A DNA stretch of 64,000 bases. Source: Clostridium zeae (GTDB taxonomy: Bacteria > Bacillota > Clostridia > Clostridiales > Clostridiaceae). Below, one piece after another: positions 18,330-27,413 of the stretch (the first letter of the stretch is position 1; every line of letters starts with the position of its first letter). The translations under genes were made by a program, and so were the position numbers. The DNA lies in the NCBI RefSeq assembly GCF_017312485.1, contig NZ_BMBA01000004.1, positions 124,001-188,000 on the forward strand, written 5' to 3'. The notes below the pieces were generated by a model, which was not told where the DNA came from, ran no database searches, and was given only the letters and a program-made list of their open reading frames with translations.

Positions 18330-19223
18330 TTATACACTCTTTTTTAATACTGGTACATAAATATCCATTACAGCGCCTATAGTTGGATGGCATCTTTCAT
18401 CATAATATTCAAAGTCTAATTTTGTTTCATCAAATGCATATCCACTTTCTTGAAACCACTCTTCAAATATATATTTCCATGTTTGTTTAATCATATTTGC
18501 AAACTCATTATCTTCAGCTTCAGTACCTGTATTAGCTGGAGGAGTTGTAAATACAGCATAAGTTGCTTCTGGAACCTCTACTGTAATCATATCATCAGTA
18601 ACGTCGTTAAAATCATCGACTATAACTCCAAGCATATAAGTTGCTTCTCCGTTATCTTTGCTTGATGGAATACATAATCCCACTTCTCCGTGTTTTGGTG
18701 GATTTAAAATTTTATACATTTTGCTTTCTAAATTTTCACCGTCATAATTAATCCAAAAAGAAGCTACATCTTTTGTATAGTTACCATTAGTTATATTTGT
18801 TTTAATCCCGTAGCCTGCAACCTTAAATGCAGATTTTTCAATAATAATTGGATTCATATAATACCCTCCAAACTTTAGTATCGATTTCTTTCCTAAATAG
18901 CTGTCCATACGCTTTAAATACTGGGTAGGACTAAACCCAAATTCTTTTTTGAAAGCTTTAGAAAAACCATTATGAGTTTGAAACCCATATTCTAAAGCTA
19001 TATCTATTATTTTGTTACCATTAAACAAATCTTTTGCTGCCAAGGAAAGCCTTCTTCTTTTTACATACTCCATTAAGGTCATACCTTTATTAATATTAAA
19101 CACTCTTGAAAAATGAAATGTAGAATAACCACACTCATTAGCTATTATTTCTGGTGATAATTCATTTTTAATATTTTTCTCAATGAACTCAATACATAGT
19201 GCCATTGCATCTTTATAATTCAA
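18330..19223 (-). CDS. AraC-family regulator with GyrI-like effector domain
   Basis: 297 residues with a TTG start at 19223 preceded by GGTGAG. Residues 1-105 hold two AraC helix-turn-helix units (the second ends FGFSPTQYLKR). The remaining 180 residues, including VEVPEATYAVF and a C-terminal YDERCHPTIGAVMDIYVPV, are a GyrI/Rob-type ligand-binding domain, known to bind lipophilic or antibiotic compounds. Targets are not visible next to it. Convergent with the WYL regulator. Confidence 0.85.
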   Translation of the reverse strand: MNYKDAMALCIEFIEKNIKNELSPEIIANECGYSTFHFSRVFNINKGMTLMEYVKRRRLSLAAKDLFNGNKIIDIALEYGFQTHNGFSKAFKKEFGFSPTQYLKRMDSYLGKKSILKFGGYYMNPIIIEKSAFKVAGYGIKTNITNGNYTKDVASFWINYDGENLESKMYKILNPPKHGEVGLCIPSSKDNGEATYMLGVIVDDFNDVTDDMITVEVPEATYAVFTTPPANTGTEAEDNEFANMIKQTWKYIFEEWFQESGYAFDETKLDFEYYDERCHPTIGAVMDIYVPVLKKSV

Positions 19224-19314
19224 ATTCTCACCGACCCTCTCCCCACGTGGTAATTATAGTATAACATCGCTAATATAATAAAACTGTTCCTAATTTGCTA
19301 AAAATACACTATAA

Positions 19315-19352
19315 AAAAAGTGCCGTAAAACCTAGGTTTTACGGCACTTTTT
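19315..19352 (-). terminator. Perfect palindromic terminator of the purine permease
   Basis: A 38-base perfect palindrome centred on CCTAGG with GTGCCGTAAAA arms and A/T ends, ten bases behind the permease stop. Confidence 0.9.
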
Positions 19353-19361
19353 AAACTATAA

Positions 19362-20852
19362 TTAAAGATTTCTGACTGCTAATAACACGAAGTTCAATAT
19401 AAACAATCCAGTGAATAGATATATAACTGGATGTATTCCCTTTGTTTCCTTCTTAACAATAGCAATTATAACGTAGCTTATAAATCCAAATGCAATACCA
19501 GTTGTGATGCTATATGCAAATGGCATAAGTGCAATTGTAAGGAATGCAACTGCTGCTACACTTAAGTCTTTCCAGTCAATTTCTCCGATAGAAGACATCA
19601 TTAGGATACCAACAACTACAAGCGCAGGAGCTGTAGCAACTGAAGGTATAATTCCGATTACTGGAGCAAAAATCAAGCATACTAAGAACATAATTGAAGT
19701 TACAACAGATGATAAACCTGTTCTACCACCAGCAGCAATACCAGCAGAGCTTTCAACATATGTAGTAGTATTTGATGTTCCGAAAAATGCTCCAACAATA
19801 GTGGCACTTAAGTCAGCGAATAAAGCTTTATCTAAACGTGACTTAACGCCCTTTCCTTCAAGCATAAGCTTTTCGTCTTCAGCATCAAATATACCTGCAC
19901 GACGACCAGTACCGATAAATGTTCCAAGTGCATCAAAAATATCTGTAAGGATAAATGCTATCATAGCAGTGATTGCAAGCAATAACTTACCACCATCAGC
20001 AAAAAGTCCAGCGAAGTCCATTTTGAAAGCTGTGTATTTAACTGCCCCTATAGAAGTTCCTATACCGCTAAGTGATATATTTGCTGAAGAGAAAAATTCT
20101 TGTGCGTTCTTTGCATGGAAACCGAAAACGCCAGGATTAACTCCACATGCAATTTCAATGAAAGTTAGAGCAGTTACTGTAGTAATACCTATTAAGATAG
20201 CTGCTTTAACTCTTAAAATCATAAGTACAAGTATTAAAATAATTCCTAGTAATGCTAATTGCACAGAAGGACTTGAGAAGTTAACAAGTGCTGGAACTGC
20301 AGCTGAATTTGTTATAACTGTTGCATCAGCAGGAGTTTTTCCTAAGAACAGGTATGTCCCAGGATCAGCAGTGAATTTTAAAAGACCGCTATCTTTTATA
20401 CCTATATATGCTATAAATAGACCAATACCACCGCCTATTGCCTTTTGTAAAACTGATGGTAAAGAACGTATAATTATCTTACGAAGTCCTGTAACTGTTA
20501 TAATTATGTTTACAACACCACAGATAAATACCATTGCTAAAGCTTGTTGCCATGTAAAGCCCATAGTTCCACATACTGTGAATGTGAAAAATGCATTTAA
20601 TCCCATACCAGGAGCTAATGCATAAGGCACGTTAGCAAAAAGACCCATAACAAGTGTACCAACCACTGCAGATATAATTGTTGCAACAAATATACCTTGT
20701 GGATTAAATGGGTTGTCCGCAGTTCCTGCTAATTGCAAAATACTCGGATTTACGAAAATGATGTACGCCATAGTAAAGAATGTTGTAAGACCAGCTATGA
20801 TTTCAGTACGTACATTTGTACCATATTGTTTAAGCTTGAAAAATTTTTCCAT
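19362..20852 (-). CDS. Guanine/hypoxanthine permease, NCS2 family (PbuG/AzgA type)
   Basis: 496 residues, about 12 to 14 membrane segments. Family marks include the N-terminal TEIIAGLTTFFTMAYIIFVNP, the MGLNAFF loop (PGMGLNAFFTF) and TTTYVESSAGIAAGGRTG. AzgA-type members import hypoxanthine, guanine and adenine by proton symport. A guanine-class riboswitch with a terminator lies in its leader, so it is turned off when guanine is plentiful. The start follows TTAGGAG. Monocistronic. Confidence 0.92.
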   Translation of the reverse strand: MEKFFKLKQYGTNVRTEIIAGLTTFFTMAYIIFVNPSILQLAGTADNPFNPQGIFVATIISAVVGTLVMGLFANVPYALAPGMGLNAFFTFTVCGTMGFTWQQALAMVFICGVVNIIITVTGLRKIIIRSLPSVLQKAIGGGIGLFIAYIGIKDSGLLKFTADPGTYLFLGKTPADATVITNSAAVPALVNFSSPSVQLALLGIILILVLMILRVKAAILIGITTVTALTFIEIACGVNPGVFGFHAKNAQEFFSSANISLSGIGTSIGAVKYTAFKMDFAGLFADGGKLLLAITAMIAFILTDIFDALGTFIGTGRRAGIFDAEDEKLMLEGKGVKSRLDKALFADLSATIVGAFFGTSNTTTYVESSAGIAAGGRTGLSSVVTSIMFLVCLIFAPVIGIIPSVATAPALVVVGILMMSSIGEIDWKDLSVAAVAFLTIALMPFAYSITTGIAFGFISYVIIAIVKKETKGIHPVIYLFTGLFILNFVLLAVRNL

Positions 20853-21079
20853 CTCTTTAACTCCTAAAAATTATTTTTTGTAAGAAAATCTAATGTTTAA
20901 ATAATTCGATAATATCACTTTCATTGTTATCTTTACCAACTACATCTTTTCTAAACGTATTTTAGAAAATTCTAATAGCTGATTCATCTTTCTTTTTTAC
21001 TCTAATTGGCAAAAATTATTAAAGCTAATATAATTCCAAAACTATCCAAAGATTAATTTTATTAATGGTTAAATAGAGT

Positions 21080-21117
21080 AAAAAAAATAGATTGAAACAA
21101 TGTTTCAACCTATCGAA
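21080..21117 (-). terminator. Riboswitch-controlled terminator
   Basis: Minus strand TAGGTTGAAAC pairs with GTTTCAATCTA, followed by eight T. The bases just 5' of this stem (TTTTCGATA) are complementary to the 3' strand of the aptamer P1 helix (TATCGAAAA), giving an antiterminator when no ligand is bound. Confidence 0.85.
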
Positions 21118-21169
21118 AATACTTAATTACGAGTTATGCACTAAAAAATTCCAAACTCTTCATCAACTT

Positions 21170-21239
21170 TTCGATAGTCGGGTAATTAACGGTCACCCGG
21201 TAGAAACTGCCAACCCATATATGTCGGCGATATATCGAA
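21170..21239 (-). ncRNA. Purine riboswitch aptamer, guanine class
   Basis: Reading the minus strand: P1 TTCGATA/TATCGAA; P2 GCCGAC/GTTGGC with loop ATATATGG; junction AGTTTCTACC; P3 CGGGT/ACCCG with loop GACCGTTAAT; then GACTATC. The junction base in GACTAT is C, the guanine/hypoxanthine-specific identity (adenine aptamers have T there). The downstream terminator makes this an off-switch for the purine permease. Confidence 0.93.
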
Positions 21240-21273
21240 GCTATTTAATTTTGCGAAAATGATTTCCTATTAG

Positions 21274-21302
21274 ATTATAGTGTAATTTGTCGAATTTTAC
21301 AA
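21274..21302 (-). promoter_or_regulatory. Promoter of the purine permease transcript
   Basis: TTGTAA (21297-21302) and TATAAT (21274-21279) on the minus strand are 17 bases apart and lead straight into the riboswitch. Confidence 0.7.
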
Positions 21303-21476
21303 GAGGTAATAATATTTTTTCAAATAATTACTTCACTAATTCTGATTAATTACAGTTTTCACTACTATGATATTTTTCAAAGTTAGTATATATTCATTAA
21401 AGCATGCTAATTATAATTTATTAATAGTTTAGGCTGCAAGACATAACTTTTTTAGCTTACAGTCACTGATATTATA

Positions 21477-21947
21477 TTAGCCTCTCAGTTTCTTACCTTC
21501 TGAAAGCAAGGCAACTGACTTATTGATACGATCTAGTCTAGTTTCTTCGCGTTTTGCTGAAGTTATCCAAGTTACGTATTCCTTCTTTCCTGTATATGAA
21601 AGAGATTTGAAGGTAGCTACAGCAGCTTCACTACCATTAATTGCTGCCAGAAAATCTTCAGGGATCTCAACTACACGTTCTTCTTCATCTTTTTCTACAG
21701 TAACAAATATTTCATCACCAAAGCTTTTGCCAATTTTATTTCTAATTTCTTTTGTTAATCCAAGCATATAGCAGCCACCCATATTTACAATAGAACCTCT
21801 ATACTCTACGCCATCAAAGGTTGCCTTAACTTTAACGCGCTTTGAACCAAACACTTCTTGAACATCAAATGGTGGTTCAACAAAACCTGCATCTTTATTT
21901 TCAACTTGGGTTATAATCGCTTTAAATTCCTGCTTCAATGAATTCAC
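21477..21947 (-). CDS. DUF1905/YdeI-type protein
   Basis: 156 residues. The first 95 residues form a DUF1905 beta-barrel (VKVKATFDGVEYRGSIVNMGG ... FGDEIFVTVEKDEEER), followed by an OmdA/YdeI-type C terminus (LSYTGKKEYVTWITSAKREETRLDRI split as SYTGKKEYVTWI, AKREETR). YdeI-like proteins have been linked to protection against bacteriocins and cationic peptides, but the mechanism is not established. A second YdeI-type gene is at 52592. Confidence 0.78.
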   Translation of the reverse strand: MNSLKQEFKAIITQVENKDAGFVEPPFDVQEVFGSKRVKVKATFDGVEYRGSIVNMGGCYMLGLTKEIRNKIGKSFGDEIFVTVEKDEEERVVEIPEDFLAAINGSEAAVATFKSLSYTGKKEYVTWITSAKREETRLDRINKSVALLSEGKKLRG

Positions 21948-21989
21948 TCCTTTTTCAGTTGTTTAAGTGTGTTTATTTATTTTTATTAA

Positions 21990-24236
21990 TTATATCAAAA
22001 AATCAAGCAATGGTGTAAGCTTACCTGAGTAGTATACATTTAAAACATGAAGCGCTCTTGTACAAGCTGTGTAAAGTAAAAGTCTTTCCTCTTCACTTTG
22101 GTATTTATCATTTCCTACATTATATATAAGTGCCACATCAAATTCTAATCCCTTAGCCAGATATGCCGGAATCACCAAAATACCACTTTCATATTCATCA
22201 TCATCCTTCATTATAGCTTTTACTGTAACCTTATCTTTTAAAAAGTTAAATACCTCTTGAGCTTCTTTCTTAGTTCTCGTTATTATCCCAATTGATTTGT
22301 GTCCTTTTTCTTTATATATTTTTATATCACTTAGAAGTCTTTCATTTATTGATTGCTCATCAGAAAAACCAAGTACTAGAGGTTCCTCTCCACTTCTTTC
22401 AACACATCCATCAGTAACTTCTTTATTTAATAGTCTTCTTGAGAACCTTGTAATTTCCATGGTAGATCTATAACTTTTATTTAAATTTATTATACAAGTA
22501 TTATCTTCAGGGAATATCTTCGCTATATTTTTGTAATCCCCTACGTTCATAAATGGGTTTATTGATTGATTTAGATCACCTAATATGGTCATATCTGCAT
22601 GACTAAACAGTTGATTTAATATTTCATACTGCAAAGGAGTATAGTCCTGTGCTTCGTCTATAATCACATATTTAATTGATGAAGTCTTAGGAAGATCTCC
22701 CAAAGCCCCTTTTAGATATAATAGAGGTGATTGATCCTCATAATTTAATACTCTACCTCTTAAATTCTCTAAAGTATATCTTTTAATCTCGTAGATCATT
22801 TGCTCATTGTATTCAGAATTTGAATTTTTAGCAAAAGCCTCTAAATTCTCAAAAAGCTTTTTATAAATATCCAATAAATTAAATTCTGTCATCCTATTGA
22901 TTGAATTGTATAATCCCCTCATTTCTGCTCTTACAAAAGCTTTACTTTTCTCAGTAATTTCATTTTTGTCTATATATGAACCCGTCTCCTTTAGTTCATG
23001 AGCTACTTCTTCTATCCAAAGTTTTTCATAAGGCTCTATGAGGAAAAGAATTCTCTCTCTTATCTTTTGAAACCTTCTTTTTAACGGTAGATCAGAATAA
23101 TCATTAAAAAATAATTTTTTTATTTCCTCAGACGATATTATTAATTTTCCCTTTAAACTAATATTGCTAAAATTCCTATCAAGGCTTTCAATATAAACAA
23201 CATATCGCTTTAGTATATCTATAAACTCCATGGAAGCCTTATATTTAATATTATTTATTCTTTCTCCATAACAAGGTTCATTCTTTGAAGCCAAAATATA
23301 TTCCATCATATCACAGTAGTTTTCCTTTTTTAGTCCACCACCTAAAGCATTATGCATATATTCCTTAAAGGTTGTTTGGTTCATGTTGTCTTCCCCAAGC
23401 TCAGGCAAAACATTTGAAATATAATCATTAAAAATTTCATTTGGTGAAAATATTACTATATTTTGAGGTGTTATTTTATCCCTATGTTTATATAAAAGGT
23501 AAGCAATTCTATGGAGAGCAACCGAAGTCTTTCCACTTCCAGCAGGACCTTGAACAATTAAATTTTTATATTGTTCATTACGAATCACTTTATTCTGCTC
23601 TCTTTGAATAGTTGTTATTATTGTCTTCATCTTATTATCAGTGTTTTTGCTTAATATATCTTGAAGTATTTCATCATCAATCTTAAGATTGCTATCAAAC
23701 ATAAAGTCAATTTTTCCGTTATTAATTTTGTACTGTCTTTTTAGGGTAAGCTTTCCTTCTACTACACCTTCAGGGCATTCAAACATTGCTTCACCAATCT
23801 CATAGTCGTAAAACATGCTTGAAACTGGAGCTCTCCAGTCATAAATAAGAAAGTCATAGTTATCATTAATAAGATTTGAGATTCCAATATAAAACTTTTC
23901 TTCTCTCTCCTCTCCCTTTTCTCGAAAATCGATTCTTCCGAAATAAGGAGACTCAATTATTCTTTCATATTTTTCTTGGAACCTTCTAGATAACTCGTGT
24001 TTTCTCTTTTGGATTTTCATAGTGTCTACAAATTCCATAAACTCTACAATTTGCTCCATTCCATTTGCTATAGAAAGTGATCCTAAGTCTTGCCATAACT
24101 GTCTTTGAGTTTCAATTGCATCTTTTTTGAATTTTTCTTTAAAATCCACCTTTTCATTGAACTGTTTTTGAGCCTCTTTAAGCACCGCTTGTAACCACTG
24201 ATCTTCAAGTTCCCACTCTAAGTCATTTCTTTTCAT
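21990..24236 (-). CDS. helD: HelD-like superfamily 1 helicase (RNA polymerase recycling factor)
   Basis: 748 residues. An N-terminal coiled-coil arm (about 1-80) precedes a UvrD-type ATPase with Walker A VQGPAGSGKTSVALHR (about 228-243), Walker B YVIIDEAQDYTP and late helicase motifs (AKGLEFDVALIYN, LLYTACTRA). This layout is that of HelD, which binds stalled RNA polymerase and releases it from DNA; some relatives give rifampicin resistance. Start set by the frame and a GGAGGGGT-type site just upstream. Confidence 0.85.
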   Translation of the reverse strand: MKRNDLEWELEDQWLQAVLKEAQKQFNEKVDFKEKFKKDAIETQRQLWQDLGSLSIANGMEQIVEFMEFVDTMKIQKRKHELSRRFQEKYERIIESPYFGRIDFREKGEEREEKFYIGISNLINDNYDFLIYDWRAPVSSMFYDYEIGEAMFECPEGVVEGKLTLKRQYKINNGKIDFMFDSNLKIDDEILQDILSKNTDNKMKTIITTIQREQNKVIRNEQYKNLIVQGPAGSGKTSVALHRIAYLLYKHRDKITPQNIVIFSPNEIFNDYISNVLPELGEDNMNQTTFKEYMHNALGGGLKKENYCDMMEYILASKNEPCYGERINNIKYKASMEFIDILKRYVVYIESLDRNFSNISLKGKLIISSEEIKKLFFNDYSDLPLKRRFQKIRERILFLIEPYEKLWIEEVAHELKETGSYIDKNEITEKSKAFVRAEMRGLYNSINRMTEFNLLDIYKKLFENLEAFAKNSNSEYNEQMIYEIKRYTLENLRGRVLNYEDQSPLLYLKGALGDLPKTSSIKYVIIDEAQDYTPLQYEILNQLFSHADMTILGDLNQSINPFMNVGDYKNIAKIFPEDNTCIINLNKSYRSTMEITRFSRRLLNKEVTDGCVERSGEEPLVLGFSDEQSINERLLSDIKIYKEKGHKSIGIITRTKKEAQEVFNFLKDKVTVKAIMKDDDEYESGILVIPAYLAKGLEFDVALIYNVGNDKYQSEEERLLLYTACTRALHVLNVYYSGKLTPLLDFLI

Positions 24237-24379
24237 GAATACCCCTCCAATGCCTCAAATATAGATGCACTAAGCCTTAACAAAATCATAACTTAAAGAC
24301 TATCGCTATAACATCTTAGCAAAATGGGGTAAAAAGAAACAGTCTGTATTTAATTTTTTAGATATGGTATAATAAAAGT

Positions 24380-24409
24380 GAGGGGAGAAGTATTTTATAT
24401 TTCTCCCCA
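24380..24409. terminator. Hairpin between hydrolase and helD
   Basis: AGGGGAGAA and TTCTCCCC form the stem. It lies about 65 bases behind the hydrolase stop; both flanks are A/T-rich. Confidence 0.6.
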
Positions 24410-24473
24410 TTTTAATTATTATTAAAAATCTCAAAAACCTCTTTATATTCATAATTTATTACCTCAGTATCAG

Positions 24474-25301
24474 CTAAACAAAAATATCAACATTTACTCT
24501 TGAAAGCCATTCTTTTACCAACAAATTAAATAGTTCCTCTTGTTCTATTTGGAGGTTATGCCCAGCCATATCCAATATTGATACCGTGGCTCTAGGAAAA
24601 TTTTCTAATATATTTAGTGCATCTTTATAACCAACGCAGTTATCCTGCCTTCCTAACAATATAAGTGTAGGTTTGTCTACTTTTCTATTTAACTCATCTA
24701 CATTGAAGCAAAATCCATAGCAATTCTTCATAATACATTGTAAAAACTCAGAGTCCGCAACTTCAACACCGCTTAACACTTCATTTTTATATCTATCATA
24801 AACTCTTTCACTTTGAACTACAAAGGAAGATTTGAAATCTTCAGCCTCTTCTGGATTGAGTTTTGATAATAGTATTTCATCTTTTACTAAGACAACATGC
24901 TCTGGGAGATTCCGTTTTTTATAGTCTGGTACTATTAGAGGACAAATTAATAAAACACCTTCAATTCTGTCAACCATTTTATAAATAACTCCTCTTGATA
25001 TAAATGCCCCATATGAGTTTCCTGCAATTATAAAGTTTTCATTAGGTATTATTTTTTCGATAAATTCAATTACAATATCTAACATACTATCAGAACTATT
25101 AATCCATTCTGCACAATCAGATTTTCCCATGCCTGGTAGATTAATATATATTCTTTTATACCCCTCACTAGCACTAAATATAGGTTCCATACATCCAGCC
25201 ATAACTCTATAATCTGAGTAATAGCCATGTATCATAACAACCGGTTTTCCTTCTCCAATTATCTCATAATTTATTGAAATATTTTTTATCTTACATTTCA
25301 T
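24474..25301 (-). CDS. Alpha/beta hydrolase
   Basis: 275 residues. VVMIHGYYSD gives the oxyanion region, GNSYGA carries the nucleophile Ser96, LGRQDNCVGY a candidate acid Asp and MAGHNLQIE the catalytic His. There is no signal peptide, so it acts in the cytoplasm. Substrate unknown; esterase or C-C bond hydrolase are both possible. Single gene. Confidence 0.82.
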   Translation of the reverse strand: MKCKIKNISINYEIIGEGKPVVMIHGYYSDYRVMAGCMEPIFSASEGYKRIYINLPGMGKSDCAEWINSSDSMLDIVIEFIEKIIPNENFIIAGNSYGAFISRGVIYKMVDRIEGVLLICPLIVPDYKKRNLPEHVVLVKDEILLSKLNPEEAEDFKSSFVVQSERVYDRYKNEVLSGVEVADSEFLQCIMKNCYGFCFNVDELNRKVDKPTLILLGRQDNCVGYKDALNILENFPRATVSILDMAGHNLQIEQEELFNLLVKEWLSRVNVDIFV

Positions 25302-25445
25302 TACTATTCTCCTTTATTACCAATGCTTTAATTGATCCATTTCATAATAAAATCCTTCACCTCTATGTTGTTTTGATAAAATCTATTTTAATTTACACCT
25401 TTAAAAATCTAAAGATAAAAAACATTTTAATATCATTCTTTACAT

Positions 25446-25486
25446 AAAAAAATCGCTGAAGCGACCTTCTTCAGTGAGCTTTTTTT
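25446..25486 (-). terminator. Terminator following hairpin repeat copy C
   Basis: CGCTGAAG and CTTCAGTG form the stem, with A and T tracts outside. Its loop side (gaccttcttcagt) resembles the terminator at 15349-15390. Confidence 0.7.
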
Positions 25487-25491
25487 GCTCA

Positions 25492-25530
25492 TCTGCCTTT
25501 CCGAATGAATATGAGGAAAATTTGGCAGGC
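25492..25530 (-). repeat. Interspersed hairpin repeat, copy C
   Basis: Minus strand: GCCTGCCAAATTTTCC, TCATATTCATTC, GGAAAGGCAG. It differs from copy B at very few positions, including matching changes that keep the stem. It lies about 150 bases behind the 25677 gene and just ahead of a terminator. The rest of the 25302-25676 gap shows no gene. Confidence 0.7.
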
Positions 25531-25631
25531 GACATAAATTTTGTTTTTTACTGTTTACCCAAAATAGCTGTTCTAAAGCCTTGATATTGCTAAGTTTAGC
25601 TTTCAAAAAATTTTATAATCCCCTAGACACT

Positions 25632-25672
25632 AAAAAAGCTACCACTCTTCATATTCACAAGAGTGATAGCTT
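25632..25672 (-). terminator. Terminator of the 25677 gene
   Basis: AAGCTA-c-CACTCT pairs with AGAGTG-a-TAGCTT directly behind the stop codon; a T run follows on the minus strand. Confidence 0.75.
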
Positions 25673-25676
25673 ATAT

Positions 25677-25946
25677 TTACTTATTTCTCACATATACAAT
25701 TTTCTTTATACTTTCTATGGAAAGGAAAAATTCTTCTGCTAAATGTTCAATTTTGCATCCATTGTTATACCTACTTTGTATTTTCTCATTTCTAATTCGT
25801 AATTCAGCTCGACTCCCTGAATTTTCTCCCCATTTTTTTCTTTTCTTCATTTGATTTGGAATATAAATATACTCTCCTTGGATATATTTTTGAATTTCTT
25901 TAACTAAACTTTCTGGTAAAATTGTTTCTATTTTTGCACATTTCAT
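25677..25946 (-). CDS. CD3324-family small HTH protein, copy 2
   Basis: 89 residues from the ATG at 25946, which follows TTAGGAGAAGAG; the longer frame lacks a site. It is colinear with the protein at 7056: EIQKYI.G..IYIPN, a Lys-rich KKWGENSG segment, then an HTH-like C terminus (IEHLAEEFFLSIESIKKIVY). It is probably a DNA-binding regulator of unknown target. It is expressed alone, as its paralog is. Confidence 0.65.
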   Translation of the reverse strand: MKCAKIETILPESLVKEIQKYIQGEYIYIPNQMKKRKKWGENSGSRAELRIRNEKIQSRYNNGCKIEHLAEEFFLSIESIKKIVYVRNK

Positions 25947-26215
25947 AAACGCTCTTCTCCTAAAACTTATTTTAAATTTAAGAGACAAAGCCTGCGAATA
26001 TGAACTTTGGATTACTAAAGGACAGTATTCTTTTTATTAATTGAATTTTAACACTATTCCTCTATACAAATTATAGCTACATGTCATACTAACAGGCTCT
26101 GCATAGAGTAAGGTTAAGTTCACTACGTTCTAAAAGTTGAGCTATCATTTTATGATTCCTCCTACAAATTCATTTTTCACAAATTATACCAAACGAATCA
26201 AAAATTATCAACTTT

Positions 26216-27313
26216 TCACATACAGTTTTCCTTCCTTATCTCTTCAATCATCCATTTATACTGTAAATCTCCAAGCCCATACTGAGGAAATAATGTAAAT
26301 AAATCCTTTATAAGATCTTCCTTATTTGAATTGTTTTTGATATATCTTTTAATATCACTATTTTTTTCTATATAGATAAGATACAAATTCATAGCCTGAT
26401 AAGTAACAGGAAGCAATTTTATATCACTTTTTTTTCTATAATACAGTATGTTTTTATAAATCTCTGAATAATTCTCTATATTAATTTCAAAGGCATCAGG
26501 TAACATTGTATCAGTTTGCTCTTCCACCATGCAGAAAAGTACATCACCTTCAAAATGAATTTGTTCCAAAAAGGCAAGTATAGTAATTAAATTCATCTGG
26601 CAGAACATATCATCACCAAACCATAAAACAATAATATCAAACTTTTCGTCAAACAGAGGTTTTAAAGGCTCTATAACAATCTTTTTATATTCTTCTGGGG
26701 TAGATTTTAAAGAACGAGCCCTTTTTTCTATAAATTCCAATGAGAAGATTTTTTCTGCGGTTTCTCCCCAGCACATAGCTTCATTAAACGGAACATAGAC
26801 TTCATTCTCACTGATCAAGTGATTTTTTTCAAAGAAATTAAGCATACTGAGTCCATTTAAAATATGTAAGGTTCTAAATGGATAATCGCTTCTTATTTGA
26901 CTTTGTACATTTTTAATAGCTTCATTTTTCATAACTATATTCTCCTTATTTTTGATTGGAGGATGACTATTTTTTTGATAAACAGCAAGCGGCTTAGGAT
27001 TTTCACGAAATCTTTTAGGTGCTACTCCAAACATCAAAGAAAATGCTCTTGAAAAAGCTTCCTGAGATGAATATCCATATTTTATTGCAATATCTACAAT
27101 TCTTTTATTTGTATTTTTAAGCTCATTTGCTGCACAAACAAGTCGGCGCTTTTGTACATAACTTTTCATGGTTTCACCAAAAAATCTATGAAAAATAACA
27201 GAACAATAATAAGGTGAAAAATTGCAGTTCTTTGCCAAGTCATTCAAAGAAAAATCTTCATCTAGCTTCTGTTCAACATAAATCAGTATTTTTTTCATAT
27301 CACTATTTATCAT
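26216..27313 (-). CDS. AraC-type regulator fused to a DUF1835-like domain
   Basis: 365 residues. Residues 1-110 are a complete AraC DNA-binding domain (two HTH units, the second ending FGVAPKRFREN). From about 145 onward the sequence reads TLHILNGLSMLNFF ... VYVPFNEAMCWGE ... FDIIVLWFGDD, resembling DUF1835. Such domains are usually found as separate proteins. The C-terminal part probably senses or modifies something, but no ligand is known. It is divergent from nothing close; the next gene left is 230 bases away. Confidence 0.72.
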   Translation of the reverse strand: MINSDMKKILIYVEQKLDEDFSLNDLAKNCNFSPYYCSVIFHRFFGETMKSYVQKRRLVCAANELKNTNKRIVDIAIKYGYSSQEAFSRAFSLMFGVAPKRFRENPKPLAVYQKNSHPPIKNKENIVMKNEAIKNVQSQIRSDYPFRTLHILNGLSMLNFFEKNHLISENEVYVPFNEAMCWGETAEKIFSLEFIEKRARSLKSTPEEYKKIVIEPLKPLFDEKFDIIVLWFGDDMFCQMNLITILAFLEQIHFEGDVLFCMVEEQTDTMLPDAFEINIENYSEIYKNILYYRKKSDIKLLPVTYQAMNLYLIYIEKNSDIKRYIKNNSNKEDLIKDLFTLFPQYGLGDLQYKWMIEEIRKENCM

Positions 27314-27413
27314 TTAACATTCCTCCTTCTATAAAATAGTAACATAGCTACAATATTTTCTTTTGATATTTGTTGTGGTATTAAAAATGTCCACTGAATA
27401 TATAAACAAATAC

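Noticed and set aside
19504-20625. 373-codon frame on the plus strand inside the purine permease gene
   Set aside because: It is antisense to a clear permease gene, has no ribosome site and encodes a low-complexity Ser/Ile/Pro-rich sequence typical of a shadow frame.
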